This document shows, piece by piece, positions 1-8,572 of a stretch of 34,433 nucleotides of DNA. This DNA is from an uncultured Clostridium sp. GTDB taxonomy: Bacteria; Bacillota; Clostridia; TANB77; CAG-508. Numbering within the stretch: the stretch's first letter is position 1; every line of letters starts with the position of its first letter. The notes under the pieces are model-generated. The model worked only from the letters and a program-made list of their open reading frames with translations, made no database searches and had not been told where the DNA came from. The translations under genes and the position numbers were made by a program. The stretch spans positions 1 to 34,433 of the forward strand of contig CANPFO010000011.1 in assembly GCA_947573555.1 (NCBI GenBank), read 5' to 3'.

Positions 1-41
1 TTATTATACACTCTCTCATAAAATGTGTCCATATATCTATT

Positions 42-539
42 CTAACACCAATTTTTAACATTTGAAACAGATATATTAAGAATTTTAGCAGTTTGTTCAT
101 AAGAAAATCCCTCTATTTTATTTAAATATATAGCATTTTTATATTTGTCATTTAATAAATTAATTGATTTTATTATTTCTTCTTTTTCTTCTTGTTTAGC
201 AATTATTTCTAAAGCATCTTCTTCCATTCTTTCATCTTTACTTGATAGATATTTCTCAGTTATATCATTTCTTCTTTTTTCTGTACTTATATAATTAATA
301 GCTCTACTCTTTGCAATTAAATATATGTAATATTTAAAACTGCTTTCTTCTCTTACTTTGTTTTTCAATATATATACAAATACTTCTTGAGTAATGTCTT
401 CTGCTTTTTCATAGTCTTTTACTATGTTATATACAAAATATTTGATTTTGTCTTTATATTTTAAATATAGTAGTTCAAATGCTTGATTGTCTCCTTCTAA
501 ATATTCACAATATAGTTTATTATCTAAATCTTTGTCCAT
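42..539 (-). CDS. ECF-type RNA polymerase sigma factor, C-terminus possibly truncated
   Basis: This 165-residue protein looks like a sigma-70 family (ECF) factor that directs RNA polymerase to a small regulon. Region 2 spans about residues 20-85 and includes EDITQEVF at 47-54, the usual DxxQEVF-like core-binding helix. Region 4 begins near 122 and contains the helix-turn-helix FSYEQTAKILNISVSNVK. The ATG at 537-539 follows an excellent AAGGAGG site. The protein ends NVKNWC at a TAG, where the family normally runs on for about 15-20 basic residues (RARKKL-like). No anti-sigma gene is visible, though one could lie beyond the left edge. The acyl-CoA synthetase gene lies upstream on the same strand, separated by an inverted repeat. 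The sigma identity is secure; whether the gene is intact is not. Confidence 0.85.
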   Translation of the reverse strand: MDKDLDNKLYCEYLEGDNQAFELLYLKYKDKIKYFVYNIVKDYEKAEDITQEVFVYILKNKVREESSFKYYIYLIAKSRAINYISTEKRRNDITEKYLSSKDERMEEDALEIIAKQEEKEEIIKSINLLNDKYKNAIYLNKIEGFSYEQTAKILNISVSNVKNWC

Positions 540-606
540 TTTTTCCTCCTTCGATTATATATACTTATATTATCAAAAAAAGTTTCAAAAATCAAAAAAA
601 TTGAAC

Positions 607-714
607 TTGTGCCAAAGGGGGCGTCCCTTTTTGGCACAAGTTTTAAATTATTAAACTTTAATTGTTACATTTAACTAAAAAATGTGCCAAAAAGGGACGC
701 CCCCTTTGGCACAA
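607..714. repeat. Inverted pair of 32-bp palindromic units (REP-like)
   Basis: Positions 607-638 and 683-714 are perfect 32-bp inverted copies separated by 44 bp. Each copy is itself partly palindromic: GTGCCAAA at one end, TTTGGCAC at the other, and a G/C-rich GGGGGCGTCCC-type centre. The pair starts 4 bp after the stop of the acyl-CoA synthetase gene and lies between it and the sigma gene. A transcript could fold as two hairpins or one long hairpin, so it may act as a terminator or mRNA stabiliser. Its organisation resembles REP/BIME elements mobilised by REP-associated transposases, but none is encoded here. The repeat is certain; its function is inferred. Confidence 0.9.
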
Positions 715-718
715 ATAA

Positions 719-2437
719 TTATTTATTTAAAAGTAATTTCATTTCTTCATTTCTTTTAACTTTTTTAGTTGTTGTTTTTATTAATTCTTTGTCTGTACAA
801 ATCATATTCATAATATGTTTATATCTTGGAACAGTTGTATTTACTTCATTTTTAATTCGATTCCAAATAATAGATTTAATTTCGTCTTCAGTAATATCTC
901 CATGTTTTTCTTTTACAATGTCTTTATTATAAACAACTTTTACTGAAAGTTTTATATCGTTTTTATCTATTTCATCTGGCATTCCAAAAACCATACATTC
1001 TTCTATTAAATCAATTCTATTTACTAAAGTTTCTATTTCTTCTGGAAATATTTTTTTACCATTTTTTAAAACAATCATATTTTTTTCTCTTCCAGTTATA
1101 AATATGCATCCTTCTTTATCTATATAGCCCAAGTCTCCTGTATAAAACCATCCATCCTTTAATACTTTATTAGTTTCTTCTTCATTTTCATAATATCCTA
1201 GCATAACATTTGGACCTTTTACACGTATTTCTCCTATGCCATTTTCATCTTTATTTATAATTTCTACTGTAACATTTTCTAATGGTACACCTATAGAACC
1301 TATTTGGGTTACAAAATCATTTTCTGCTGCTATAACTGGTGCGGTTTCTGTAAGTCCATATCCTTGAGCTACATGGATTCCAAAGTCAATAAATCCTTTT
1401 TCTACTTGTGGGTCTAATGGAGCTCCTCCTGATATAACAAATCTCATTTTTCCACCTAAGTTGTCTATTATTTGTTTAAATAGTTTTCTTCTTATATCTA
1501 TATGAAATTTTAATAGTAGATTGCTTATATTTATAGCTATTTTTATAAGTTTTGTTTTTCCTTGCCTTTCTATTTCCTTTAATACTTTATTATAAATTGC
1601 TTCCACAAGAAGCGGAACTCCTACAAATACAGAGACTTCATATTCTTTTAAATTTTGTGCAACATATCTTAGTCCATCTGGAAAAGATGTTCTTACTCCA
1701 CATGCAAGCATCATTATCATACATGTTGAACCAAATATATGATGAAATGGTAAAAATGCTAAATTTGAATCTGTTTCATATATTCCTTCTACTTTTTGCA
1801 TTGCATATACATTTGAAGCGATGTTTTTTTGTGAAAGCATTACTGCTTTTGATTTTGATGTTGTTCCAGATGTAAATAGTAATATATCCATTTTATTTTC
1901 TTCTATTTCTGCTGATATGTATTCTTTATTTCCTTCTTCTAATAGTTTTCTTCCTTCTTCTGTTAATGCTTTAATATCTTTGTAGCCTTCGATTTTAGAC
2001 ATACATATATATTCTTTTATTTCTGTATTATCTCTTTGCTTTATTTTTTCTATTTTTTCAATATATTTTTCATCAAATATAAAAGCATCAGCTTTACTTC
2101 TTATTAATGAACTTTCTAGTTCTTCTATTTCTAAGTCCTTGTCTAATGGAATTGAAATTATGCCACCTAATAAATTTGTTAAATGACTTAATGCCCATTC
2201 ATATTTATTTCGCCCTATAATAGCTATTCTCTTATTTTTATAACCCATATTGAATAATTTAGTACCTAAGTTATTTATTTGTTCTAAAAGCGTTTTATAA
2301 GTTATATTCTCATATGTTGATTTTTTATTATTTTGATGCTTTATTATAAATGCTATATTGTTTGCATATTTTTTTGCTGAATTATAAATTATTCCCTTAA
2401 TGTCTTTAAATTCCTGTACTTTTCTTTCTTTTTTCAT
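719..2437 (-). CDS. Long-chain acyl-CoA synthetase (AMP-forming, FadD-like)
   Basis: This 572-residue enzyme should activate a fatty acid with ATP and CoA to acyl-CoA through an acyl-adenylate. Motifs of the ANL superfamily are clear: the P-loop LLFTSGTTSKSKAV at about 186-199, GYGLTETAPV at 359-368, YTGDLGYID at 432-440, and the hinge GREKNMIVLKNGKKIFPEEIE starting at 449. The C-terminal lysine-rich TTTKKVKR holds the probable catalytic lysine. The length and the lack of a transmembrane segment fit a cytoplasmic long-chain acyl-CoA synthetase. The ATG is preceded by AAGGAG at good spacing. It is separated from the surface-glycan genes and may concern membrane lipid or fatty acid recycling. 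The substrate chain length cannot be read from sequence. Confidence 0.88.
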   Translation of the reverse strand: MKKERKVQEFKDIKGIIYNSAKKYANNIAFIIKHQNNKKSTYENITYKTLLEQINNLGTKLFNMGYKNKRIAIIGRNKYEWALSHLTNLLGGIISIPLDKDLEIEELESSLIRSKADAFIFDEKYIEKIEKIKQRDNTEIKEYICMSKIEGYKDIKALTEEGRKLLEEGNKEYISAEIEENKMDILLFTSGTTSKSKAVMLSQKNIASNVYAMQKVEGIYETDSNLAFLPFHHIFGSTCMIMMLACGVRTSFPDGLRYVAQNLKEYEVSVFVGVPLLVEAIYNKVLKEIERQGKTKLIKIAINISNLLLKFHIDIRRKLFKQIIDNLGGKMRFVISGGAPLDPQVEKGFIDFGIHVAQGYGLTETAPVIAAENDFVTQIGSIGVPLENVTVEIINKDENGIGEIRVKGPNVMLGYYENEEETNKVLKDGWFYTGDLGYIDKEGCIFITGREKNMIVLKNGKKIFPEEIETLVNRIDLIEECMVFGMPDEIDKNDIKLSVKVVYNKDIVKEKHGDITEDEIKSIIWNRIKNEVNTTVPRYKHIMNMICTDKELIKTTTKKVKRNEEMKLLLNK

Positions 2438-2488
2438 ATAAACACTCCTTATTTTAAAAATAGATGCCTATTTTTATTATTTAGCTAT

Positions 2489-2533
2489 ATGATATACTAT
2501 TTTTTGAAAAAAGTCTATTGGTCATAGTGGTCA
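2489..2533 (-). promoter_or_regulatory. Candidate promoter of the acyl-CoA synthetase with an upstream direct repeat
   Basis: Reading the minus strand, TAGACT (2512-2517) and TATCAT (2489-2494) are spaced by 17 bp, a moderate sigma-A match. Just upstream of the -35, the plus strand carries TGGTCA twice with 3 bp between (2519-2533), a possible regulator site in the divergent gap between the acyl-CoA synthetase and flippase genes. Both assignments are by eye. Confidence 0.35.
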
Positions 2534-2540
2534 TTTTTAA

Positions 2541-2569
2541 TTGTAAAGATGTGTTACATTTTAAATAAT
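2541..2569 (+). promoter_or_regulatory. Weak candidate promoter of the flippase gene
   Basis: TTGTAA (2541-2546) and AATAAT (2564-2569) are spaced by 17 bp, about 50 bp before the TTG start at 2619. Matches to consensus are partial, and the region is so AT-rich that chance matches are likely. Confidence 0.25.
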
Positions 2570-2618
2570 TTTATCATAAATAATTAAGAAAAATAATATT
2601 CTTAAATGGTGAAATATT

Positions 2619-4121
2619 TTGAGAAAAAAAAGTAAATTATTTTTAATAAATGGAAGCATTTTAACAATAACAGCATTAATAATGAGATTTGCAACATTAG
2701 TATTTAATGTTTATATATCTAATCAAATTGGCTCAGAAGCGGTTGGTATTTTTAGCTTAGTGATGTCTGTATATCTATTTTTTGTGACTGTTGCAACTTC
2801 TGGTTTAAACATAGCAGTTACAGTAATTGTTTCTGAAAAATTTGCATTAAGTAAAGAAAAAATTGCTATAAAAGCAATTAGGACTTGTATTTTTTTTAGT
2901 TTGTTACTAGGACTTACATCTAGTATATTGATTATTATATTCTCAAATTTTATAGCTAATAATTTTTTACACAATATGGTTTCTAATAAGCCTTTATTTT
3001 ACATTGCAATAGGTCTTCCTTTTATAGCAATGTCTTCTTGTATTAGTAGTTACTTTTCTACCACAAGAAAGGCTTATAAAAATGCAATAGTCCAAGTTTT
3101 TGAATTTTTAATAAAAATATTTGCAACCATTATTTTATTAAAACTAAATATTTCAAAGGGCGTTGAATATATTTGCATTTCTCTAATTTTAGCAGATGTA
3201 ATTTCAGAAATCTGTTCTTTTAGCTTAATATTTATTTTATATGTAATTGATATAAAATTAAAAAAATTAGACAATGTACGCTCATTTGGACAAAGAATTA
3301 ATATTTTAAAAATTGCTTTTCCTGTTGCCCTAACATCGTACATACGCTCTGGTCTTTCGACTTTAAAACAATTAATTATACCTTCACAGTTAGAAAAATC
3401 AGGTCTTTCTTGTAGTAATTCACTTTCAAAATATGGCATTATTAATGGAATGGTATTACCTATTATCTTTTTTCCTACTGTGCTTATCAATTCATATAGT
3501 TCTTTGCTAATACCAGAATTTTCTACATATCTAGCACAAAAGAATTATAAAGCTATTAACTATATTAGTGATAAAATTTTTACACTGACTTGTTCTTTTT
3601 CTATTTGTATATGTAGCATTTTTATATTTTTTTCTAATGATTTAGGGTTAGCTATATATAATAATTTGGAAACTGGATATTATTTTAAAATATTGGCTCC
3701 TTTAATATTTTTTATGTATGTTGATAATGTTATAGATTGTATTCTAAAAGGATTAAATAAACAAGTAGGTGTAATGTTATGTAATATTTTAGATTTAAGT
3801 GTTACTACTTGTTTTATTTACTTTTTACTACCTATATATGGAATTAATGGATATATTGCTTCAATTTTTATTAGTGAGCTTCTAAATTTCAGTGTTAGCC
3901 TTTTTCAGATGTTTAAGTATTCTAAAATTAGAATTAATTTTGTTAATTGGATTTTAGTTCCTTTAGTCTGCAGCTTTATGTCCTTTTTTATTATAAATAT
4001 TTATCACTTTAGTTTTGTTGATTTAACTTTAAATTTAATTTTTAATATAGGCCTTTTTGTAATTGTATATATATCAGTTTTTGTAATTTTAAATGTTAAG
4101 AAAAAAGAAAAATGGAAATAA
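2619..4121 (+). CDS. SpoVB/Wzx-type polysaccharide flippase (MOP superfamily)
   Basis: This 500-residue protein is hydrophobic throughout, with about 12-14 transmembrane segments. Its N-terminus, KLFLINGSILTITALIMRF followed by NVYISNQIGSEAVGIFSL, is typical of the stage V sporulation protein B / oligosaccharide flippase family, which moves lipid-linked saccharides across the membrane. It is the only long plus-strand gene near the rml operon and faces it convergently. The start is a TTG, with only a weak GGTG behind it; upstream ATG and GTG codons are out of frame. It could flip peptidoglycan, sporulation or wall-polymer precursors, and the sequence does not say which. Family assignment is confident; substrate is unknown. 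Confidence 0.8.
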   Translation: MRKKSKLFLINGSILTITALIMRFATLVFNVYISNQIGSEAVGIFSLVMSVYLFFVTVATSGLNIAVTVIVSEKFALSKEKIAIKAIRTCIFFSLLLGLTSSILIIIFSNFIANNFLHNMVSNKPLFYIAIGLPFIAMSSCISSYFSTTRKAYKNAIVQVFEFLIKIFATIILLKLNISKGVEYICISLILADVISEICSFSLIFILYVIDIKLKKLDNVRSFGQRINILKIAFPVALTSYIRSGLSTLKQLIIPSQLEKSGLSCSNSLSKYGIINGMVLPIIFFPTVLINSYSSLLIPEFSTYLAQKNYKAINYISDKIFTLTCSFSICICSIFIFFSNDLGLAIYNNLETGYYFKILAPLIFFMYVDNVIDCILKGLNKQVGVMLCNILDLSVTTCFIYFLLPIYGINGYIASIFISELLNFSVSLFQMFKYSKIRINFVNWILVPLVCSFMSFFIINIYHFSFVDLTLNLIFNIGLFVIVYISVFVILNVKKKEKWK

Positions 4122-4148
4122 CATCTTAAATTTTATTCTCCATTTTTC
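4107..4148. terminator. Possible bidirectional terminator between convergent genes
   Basis: GAAAAATGGA at 4107-4116 pairs perfectly with TCCATTTTTC at 4139-4148, with a 22-nt AT-rich loop. It overlaps the flippase stop and lies 37 bp before the rmlB stop. The A- and T-rich arms could serve as the U-tract in either direction. The long loop and weak stem keep this tentative. Confidence 0.45.
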
Positions 4149-4185
4149 TTCATATATTATTCTACTACCATCTAAAAGTAGTCTT

Positions 4186-5154
4186 CTATTTTAACCAATC
4201 AGGATTTGCTAAATACCAATCAATAGTCTTAACAATTCCATCTTCAAACTTCGTTTTAGGTTCCCAACCCAACTCATTTTTTATTTTAGTTGGATCAATA
4301 GCATATCTATAATCATGACCTTTCCTATCAGCAACATACTCAATCAAATCTTCTGACTTACCTAATCTATCTAATATTAATTTTACAATTTGAATATTTC
4401 TTCTTTCATTATGCCCACCAATATTATATCTTTCTCCTGAAACACCTTTATGGAAAACTAAATCAATAGCTTCACAATGGTCTTCAACAAATAACCAATC
4501 TCTAATATTTAATCCTTCACCATATACTGGTAATTTCTCATCTTTCAAAGCCAATTTAATCATATGAGGTATCAACTTTTCATTATGTTGATAAGGTCCA
4601 TAATTATTTGAACAATTTGTTACATTAACATTCATTTTAAAAGTTTCTCTATATGAAAGTGCAACAAAATCTGAACCAGCTTTTGAAGCAGAATATGGAC
4701 TACTTGGCTTTATTGGAGATGTTTCTGTAAAATATCCATCATCTTTTAAAGAACCATAAACTTCATCAGTAGAAACATGCACAAACTTATTTGAGCTACC
4801 CTCTCCCCATACTTGTTTAGCAGCTTCTAGTAAAGTATGTGTTCCTATTACATTTGTATGTGTAAATATAAATGGATCTTTTATACTATTGTCAACATGT
4901 GACTCTGCTGCAAAGTGAATGACACCATTTATATCATATTTTTTAAACAAATCTAATACTAAATCAAAATCACAAATATCTCCTTGTACAAAAGTTATTT
5001 TATCCATTACTTTTTTTAAATTATCTAAATTTCCTGCATATGTTAATTTATCTAACACTATTACATTATAATCAGGATGTTTATTTACAAAATATTCTGC
5101 AAAATTCGCTCCAATAAATCCTGCAGCACCTGTTACTAATACATTTTTACTCAT
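4186..5154 (-). CDS. rmlB: dTDP-glucose 4,6-dehydratase
   Basis: RmlB (also RfbB) converts dTDP-glucose to dTDP-4-keto-6-deoxyglucose, the second step to dTDP-L-rhamnose. The 322-residue protein is an extended SDR: the NAD-binding GAAGFIG lies at 9-15, STDEVYG at 128-134 carries the Asp-Glu pair of dehydratases, and the catalytic YSASK is at 154-158. Length matches the family. The ATG at 5152-5154 has a GAGGT site 6 bp upstream. It is the last gene of the four-gene operon rmlD-rmlA-rmlC-rmlB and follows rmlC by 55 bp. Assignment is very secure. Confidence 0.96.
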   Translation of the reverse strand: MSKNVLVTGAAGFIGANFAEYFVNKHPDYNVIVLDKLTYAGNLDNLKKVMDKITFVQGDICDFDLVLDLFKKYDINGVIHFAAESHVDNSIKDPFIFTHTNVIGTHTLLEAAKQVWGEGSSNKFVHVSTDEVYGSLKDDGYFTETSPIKPSSPYSASKAGSDFVALSYRETFKMNVNVTNCSNNYGPYQHNEKLIPHMIKLALKDEKLPVYGEGLNIRDWLFVEDHCEAIDLVFHKGVSGERYNIGGHNERRNIQIVKLILDRLGKSEDLIEYVADRKGHDYRYAIDPTKIKNELGWEPKTKFEDGIVKTIDWYLANPDWLK

Positions 5155-5209
5155 TTCACTACCTCTTTCTTCTTATTCTATTAAGGACTTTTTTATTTTA
5201 ACAACTATT

Positions 5210-5785
5210 TTAATTCTTAAATAAGTTTGTTTCTCGTAATTCTTTTAATGATGGCCATTTAGCATCTTTCTCTGAAGTCAACAAATCTTCTGGCTTTAAA
5301 TCTCGCATTGGCCACTCTATATTAACATCAGGATCATTCCATGCTAGTCCGCCCTCTGCATCATGATTGTAAATATCATCACATTTATAAGTAAACTCAG
5401 CTTCATCTGACAATACTAAAAATCCATGAGCAAATCCTCTAGGAATCATAAACATCTTTTTATTTTCCTCAGAAAGAATTACTCCTTCCCATTTACCATA
5501 AGTTTTGCTACCTGGTCTTAAATCAACAGCCACATCAAAAACTTCACCTTTAATAACTCTAACTAACTTCGCTTGAGTATTTTCTTTTTGGAAATGTAAT
5601 CCTCTTAAAACACCTTTTTTAGACTTAGATTGATTATCTTGCACAAAATTATAATCTAAACCAATCTCTTCAAAATCAGGTTTGCTATATGTCTCCATAA
5701 AATAGCCTCTATTATCTCCAAAAACAGTTGGCTCTACAATGCATACACCTTCAATTGATGTATCAATTCTTTTAAACTTTCCCAT
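5210..5785 (-). CDS. rmlC: dTDP-4-dehydrorhamnose 3,5-epimerase
   Basis: RmlC epimerises C3 and C5 of dTDP-4-keto-6-deoxyglucose, the third step of dTDP-rhamnose synthesis. The 191-residue protein has the cupin fold signatures: METYSKPDF near residue 30, RGLHFQKE with the catalytic histidine near 66, VAVDLRPGSKTYG with the conserved aspartate, and RGFAHGF. An in-frame TTG two codons earlier (5789-5791) would lengthen it slightly, but the AAAAGGAG site is best spaced for the ATG at 5783-5785. A palindromic element fills the gap between this gene's ribosome binding site and the rmlA stop. Confidence 0.96.
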   Translation of the reverse strand: MGKFKRIDTSIEGVCIVEPTVFGDNRGYFMETYSKPDFEEIGLDYNFVQDNQSKSKKGVLRGLHFQKENTQAKLVRVIKGEVFDVAVDLRPGSKTYGKWEGVILSEENKKMFMIPRGFAHGFLVLSDEAEFTYKCDDIYNHDAEGGLAWNDPDVNIEWPMRDLKPEDLLTSEKDAKWPSLKELRETNLFKN

Positions 5786-5799
5786 TCTCAATCTCCTTT

Positions 5800-5927
5800 T
5801 GAGACAATTGGGACAGTCAATGTTTGTCTCACATTTTTGTCGAAATTTGCCTAATTTTATATTTTAGCTCTTTTCGACTTTTTTCTCTAATTTTGTGAGA
5901 CAAACATTGACTGTCCCATCTGTCTCA
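5800..5927. repeat. Nested palindromic element between rmlA and rmlC, ends TGAGACA/TGTCTCA
   Basis: The element is bounded by TGAGACA (5800-5806) and TGTCTCA (5921-5927). Inside are perfect 23-bp arms at 5810-5832 and 5895-5917 (GGGACAGTC...), and a further 7-bp pair GTCGAAA/TTTCGAC at 5839-5845 and 5872-5878. It exactly fills the intercistronic gap: the rmlA stop codon TGA is the first bases of the element, and the rmlC Shine-Dalgarno lies directly at the other end. A transcript would form a long hairpin that could reduce or reset rmlC-rmlB expression. The end sequence and core resemble the element at 22107-22184. Confidence 0.9.
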
Positions 5928-6797
5928 TTTAATTAAATTTTTTAAATATTTTCCATAATCAGTTTTCATATATTGTTCAGCCAAAACTGATAATTGTTCT
6001 GCTGTTATCCATTTATTTTGATATGCAATTTCTTCTGGGCAACATACTTGCATTCCTTGTCTTTTTTGAATTGTTTGTACAAAGCTTGCAGTTTCTAATA
6101 ATGCATCGTGTGTTCCAGTGTCAAACCATGTCATTCCTCTTCCAAATGTTTCTACATATAGTTTATTTCTCTTCATATATTCTTCATTTATTGATGTTAT
6201 TTCTAATTCTCCTCTTGCTGATGGTTTTACATTTTTTGCAATTTCTATTACATCATTTGTATAGAAATATAATCCTGGTACTGCATAATTTGATTTTGGT
6301 TTTTCTGGCTTTTCTTCTATTGATATTGCTTTTCCTTTTGAGTCTATTTCTACTACTCCATATGCTCTTGGGTCATTTACTTGGTATCCAAATATTGTTG
6401 ATTCATTCTCTCTATTATTTGCTCTTTCTAACATTTCTGATAAATGAGAACCATAGAACATATTGTCTCCTAATATCATTGCTACATTAGAATCTCCAAT
6501 AAAGTCTTCTCCTATAATAAACGCTTCTGCTAATCCATTTGGCTTTTCTTGAACTTTGTATTCAAAGTTCATTCCCCATTGTGAACCATCACCTAACAAT
6601 GTTTTAAAAGTTTGAGCATCTCTTGGTGTTGAAATTATTAAAACTTCTTTTATTTTTGCCTCCATTAATACTGATAATGGATAATATATCATTGGTTTGT
6701 CATACACTGGCATTATCTGTTTTGATATTGCATGTGTTAGCGGATATAGTCTTGTTCCACTTCCTCCTGCTAAAATTATTCCTTTTCTATTTTTCAT
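5925..6797 (-). CDS. rmlA: Glucose-1-phosphate thymidylyltransferase
   Basis: RmlA (RfbA) joins glucose-1-phosphate and dTTP to make dTDP-glucose, the first and feedback-controlled step of dTDP-rhamnose synthesis. The 290-residue protein begins with the nucleotidyltransferase signature [14 protein letters not shown] at 8-21, followed by [37 protein letters not shown] and the [14 protein letters not shown] segment are typical of the family. The length matches. It overlaps the end of rmlD by 11 bp, so the two are probably translationally coupled. Its TGA stop is contributed by the adjoining palindromic element; the protein end LKNLIK looks near normal. Confidence 0.97.
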   Translation of the reverse strand: MKNRKGIILAGGSGTRLYPLTHAISKQIMPVYDKPMIYYPLSVLMEAKIKEVLIISTPRDAQTFKTLLGDGSQWGMNFEYKVQEKPNGLAEAFIIGEDFIGDSNVAMILGDNMFYGSHLSEMLERANNRENESTIFGYQVNDPRAYGVVEIDSKGKAISIEEKPEKPKSNYAVPGLYFYTNDVIEIAKNVKPSARGELEITSINEEYMKRNKLYVETFGRGMTWFDTGTHDALLETASFVQTIQKRQGMQVCCPEEIAYQNKWITAEQLSVLAEQYMKTDYGKYLKNLIK

Positions 6798-7665
6798 AAT
6801 TTAGCCCTCTTTCCTCTTCTAAATATCTTTTTAAACCATCTTTCCAATCTGGGACATTTATTCCTTGTTCTTTTAATTTGTTTTTAGATAATTGTGAGTT
6901 ATATGGTCTTTTGGCTTGTGTTATTTTCATCATTTCTATATATTGTTCTGTTGTTACTGGATTTAATTTACATTGTATTCCTTGTTCTGCTAATATTTCT
7001 TTTGTAAAATCGTACCATGTTGTGTATCCTTGGTTTGTTGCATGGTATATTCCATATGGAATTTTCTTTTCTATCGCTTGATATATTATTTCTGTTAAGT
7101 CTTTTGCATATGTTGGGCTACCATGTTGATCTGATACAACATTTAATTCATCTTTGTCTTTTCCTAATTTAGTCATTGTTTTTACAAAATTATTTCCCCC
7201 TACTCCATATAGCCAAGCTGTTCTAAATATATAATATTCATCCATATTTTTTTCAACACCTTGTTCTCCATGTAGCTTTGTTTTCCCATATACTGTTACT
7301 GGTGATTTTTCATCATCTTCTTTATAATCTTTAGATACTTCTAAGTCTCCACTAAATACATAATCTGTGGAAATATGTACTAATTTTGCGTTCACAGCTT
7401 TCGCAGCCTTTGCTAAATTAGTTGGTCCATTTCCATTTATTTTATCTGCTAATTCATAACAGTCTTCTGCTTTATCAACAGCTGTAAATGCAGCACAGTT
7501 AATTATATAATCTGGTTTTATATTATTAACATATTCAAAAACTACTTTCTCATCTGTTATATCTAAGTCTGCTACATCTGTAAGTATAAGTTCATTTCCT
7601 TTTAAAAATCTCTCTTTTACTTCTTTAGCAAGCATTCCATTTGCTCCTGTTATTAATATTTTCAT
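6787..7665 (-). CDS. rmlD: dTDP-4-dehydrorhamnose reductase
   Basis: RmlD reduces dTDP-4-keto-L-rhamnose with NAD(P)H to dTDP-L-rhamnose, the last step. The open frame extends to 7764, but the family start is [12 protein letters not shown] at 7665, which has an AGAAGG site 8 bp upstream; the extra 33 residues are AT-rich and unlike the family. The resulting 292-residue protein has GANGMLA at 7-13 for cofactor binding, HISTDYVF near 97-104 and the catalytic YGKTK at 126-130. It is the first gene of the rml operon and carries a candidate promoter about 60 bp upstream. Confidence 0.95.
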   Translation of the reverse strand: MKILITGANGMLAKEVKERFLKGNELILTDVADLDITDEKVVFEYVNNIKPDYIINCAAFTAVDKAEDCYELADKINGNGPTNLAKAAKAVNAKLVHISTDYVFSGDLEVSKDYKEDDEKSPVTVYGKTKLHGEQGVEKNMDEYYIFRTAWLYGVGGNNFVKTMTKLGKDKDELNVVSDQHGSPTYAKDLTEIIYQAIEKKIPYGIYHATNQGYTTWYDFTKEILAEQGIQCKLNPVTTEQYIEMMKITQAKRPYNSQLSKNKLKEQGINVPDWKDGLKRYLEEERGLNYEK

Positions 7666-7699
7666 TTGATTTGCCTTCTTTCTATTAAATTTCCATATT

Positions 7700-7728
7700 A
7701 TAATATCATTAATTTTTAAAAAGTACAA
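7700..7728 (-). promoter_or_regulatory. Candidate sigma-A promoter of the rml operon
   Basis: On the minus strand TTGTAC (7723-7728) and TATTAT (7700-7705) are 17 bp apart; an overlapping TATAAT sits 3 bp further on. It lies about 35 bp upstream of the rmlD start. It is a reasonable candidate in a strongly AT-rich gap. Confidence 0.45.
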
Positions 7729-7809
7729 GTATTTATTTAAGTTTCGATATTTTTTATAGTACATTTTATAGCAAATATATTCTAAATTTAGATTTATTTT
7801 TAATTTATG

Positions 7810-7838
7810 TTGACAAATAGTTTAAATAGTGGTACAAT
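7810..7838 (+). promoter_or_regulatory. Strong sigma-A promoter of the plus-strand cassette gene
   Basis: TTGACA (7810-7815), a 17-bp spacer and TACAAT (7833-7838) make a near-consensus promoter 35 bp before the ATG at 7873. An AAAGGAGGG ribosome binding site (7856-7864) follows. Confidence 0.85.
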
Positions 7839-7872
7839 AGATTTACATAAATTTTAAAGGAGGGTGCTTAAT

Positions 7873-8559
7873 ATGAAAGACCTTACAAAAATTTCTACTC
7901 CTGAGATAACCTTAGATGTCAATCGGACACAGCAGGTATTAGCAAACGACCCTGATGGAGAATGGGGCTATCCCGAGTTCTTGTCAGTCTTCGTTGCTAA
8001 TATAGAAGAAGAATCACTCGAAATAACAGCATGTATCCCGATGGATTACAACTTACTATTACGTAAGAGTTGGGCTCATCTTTTAGTTCGGCCTTCGACA
8101 GATGCCACTCCGACTTACACCGCTATGTCCAAGATAGCGCAGGCGTTCTTTAAAACTGGTCATCATGCTATGCAGATAATTCCAAGATGCAGTGATTACA
8201 TATCAAGAGAAAAGCATACTCTGCATTTATGGAATGTAACATCAGACTGCAGCTTTCAGTTTGACGAAGTTCACCAACTTCTTAGCCAAAACCTTTCAGA
8301 TATTGACACAGATATTTATCTGCAGGTTTCTGAAGATTCAAATTCCAACCAGTATTTGGCTATCGCTGCCAAAGACCGTTGGCTTTGCTGGGAAGACATT
8401 GTATCATACAAGGAGAAATATCTTGGGGCCGACATTGACGCCGTCATTGTTAACAGGAGTTTTAAAGAAGACATTCAGAATTTCAGCTCCAGTAAGTACA
8501 AGGTCATTATCATCTGGGAAGCTTCAAGCATTGAGCTTCCAGACAAAATCTTAGTATAA
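7873..8559 (+). CDS. Protein of unknown function, GC-richer foreign gene, possible phage DUF7694-like segment
   Basis: This 228-residue soluble protein is not recognised with confidence. The frame opens with a GTG at 7864, but the GTG lies inside the AAAGGAGGG site, so the ATG at 7873 is the start. No signal peptide or membrane segment is visible. Residues about 80-120 (FFKTGHHAMQIIPRCSDY, then HTLHLWN) resemble by memory the small phage DUF7694 domain, with its V-Q-x-H-P-x-x-S-x-Y and C-L-H-L-W pattern. A C-terminal stretch DRWLCWEDIVSYKEKYLG may repeat that theme. Base composition is unlike the neighbours: two lines counted by hand gave 40% and 52% GC. Its own strong promoter and terminator make it a self-contained unit between two minus-strand genes. 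The gene is certain; the function is unknown. Confidence 0.8.
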   Translation: MKDLTKISTPEITLDVNRTQQVLANDPDGEWGYPEFLSVFVANIEEESLEITACIPMDYNLLLRKSWAHLLVRPSTDATPTYTAMSKIAQAFFKTGHHAMQIIPRCSDYISREKHTLHLWNVTSDCSFQFDEVHQLLSQNLSDIDTDIYLQVSEDSNSNQYLAIAAKDRWLCWEDIVSYKEKYLGADIDAVIVNRSFKEDIQNFSSSKYKVIIIWEASSIELPDKILV

Positions 8560-8572
8560 TAAGCATCAACGT

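Noticed and set aside
3074..3490. A 138-codon minus-strand frame
   Set aside because: It is antisense to the flippase gene, whose family and membrane pattern are clear.
6023..6490. A 155-codon plus-strand frame
   Set aside because: It is antisense to rmlA, is leucine/phenylalanine-rich as expected from reverse AT-rich coding, and has no start signals.
7666..7764. Longer rmlD start at 7764
   Set aside because: The extra 33 residues are unlike the family and cover the candidate promoter, while the start at 7665 has a good ribosome binding site and begins [10 protein letters not shown].
8261..8554. A second plus-strand frame nested in the foreign gene
   Set aside because: It lies fully inside the 7873-8559 gene in another frame without a Shine-Dalgarno, and the GC-richer composition makes such shadows likely.
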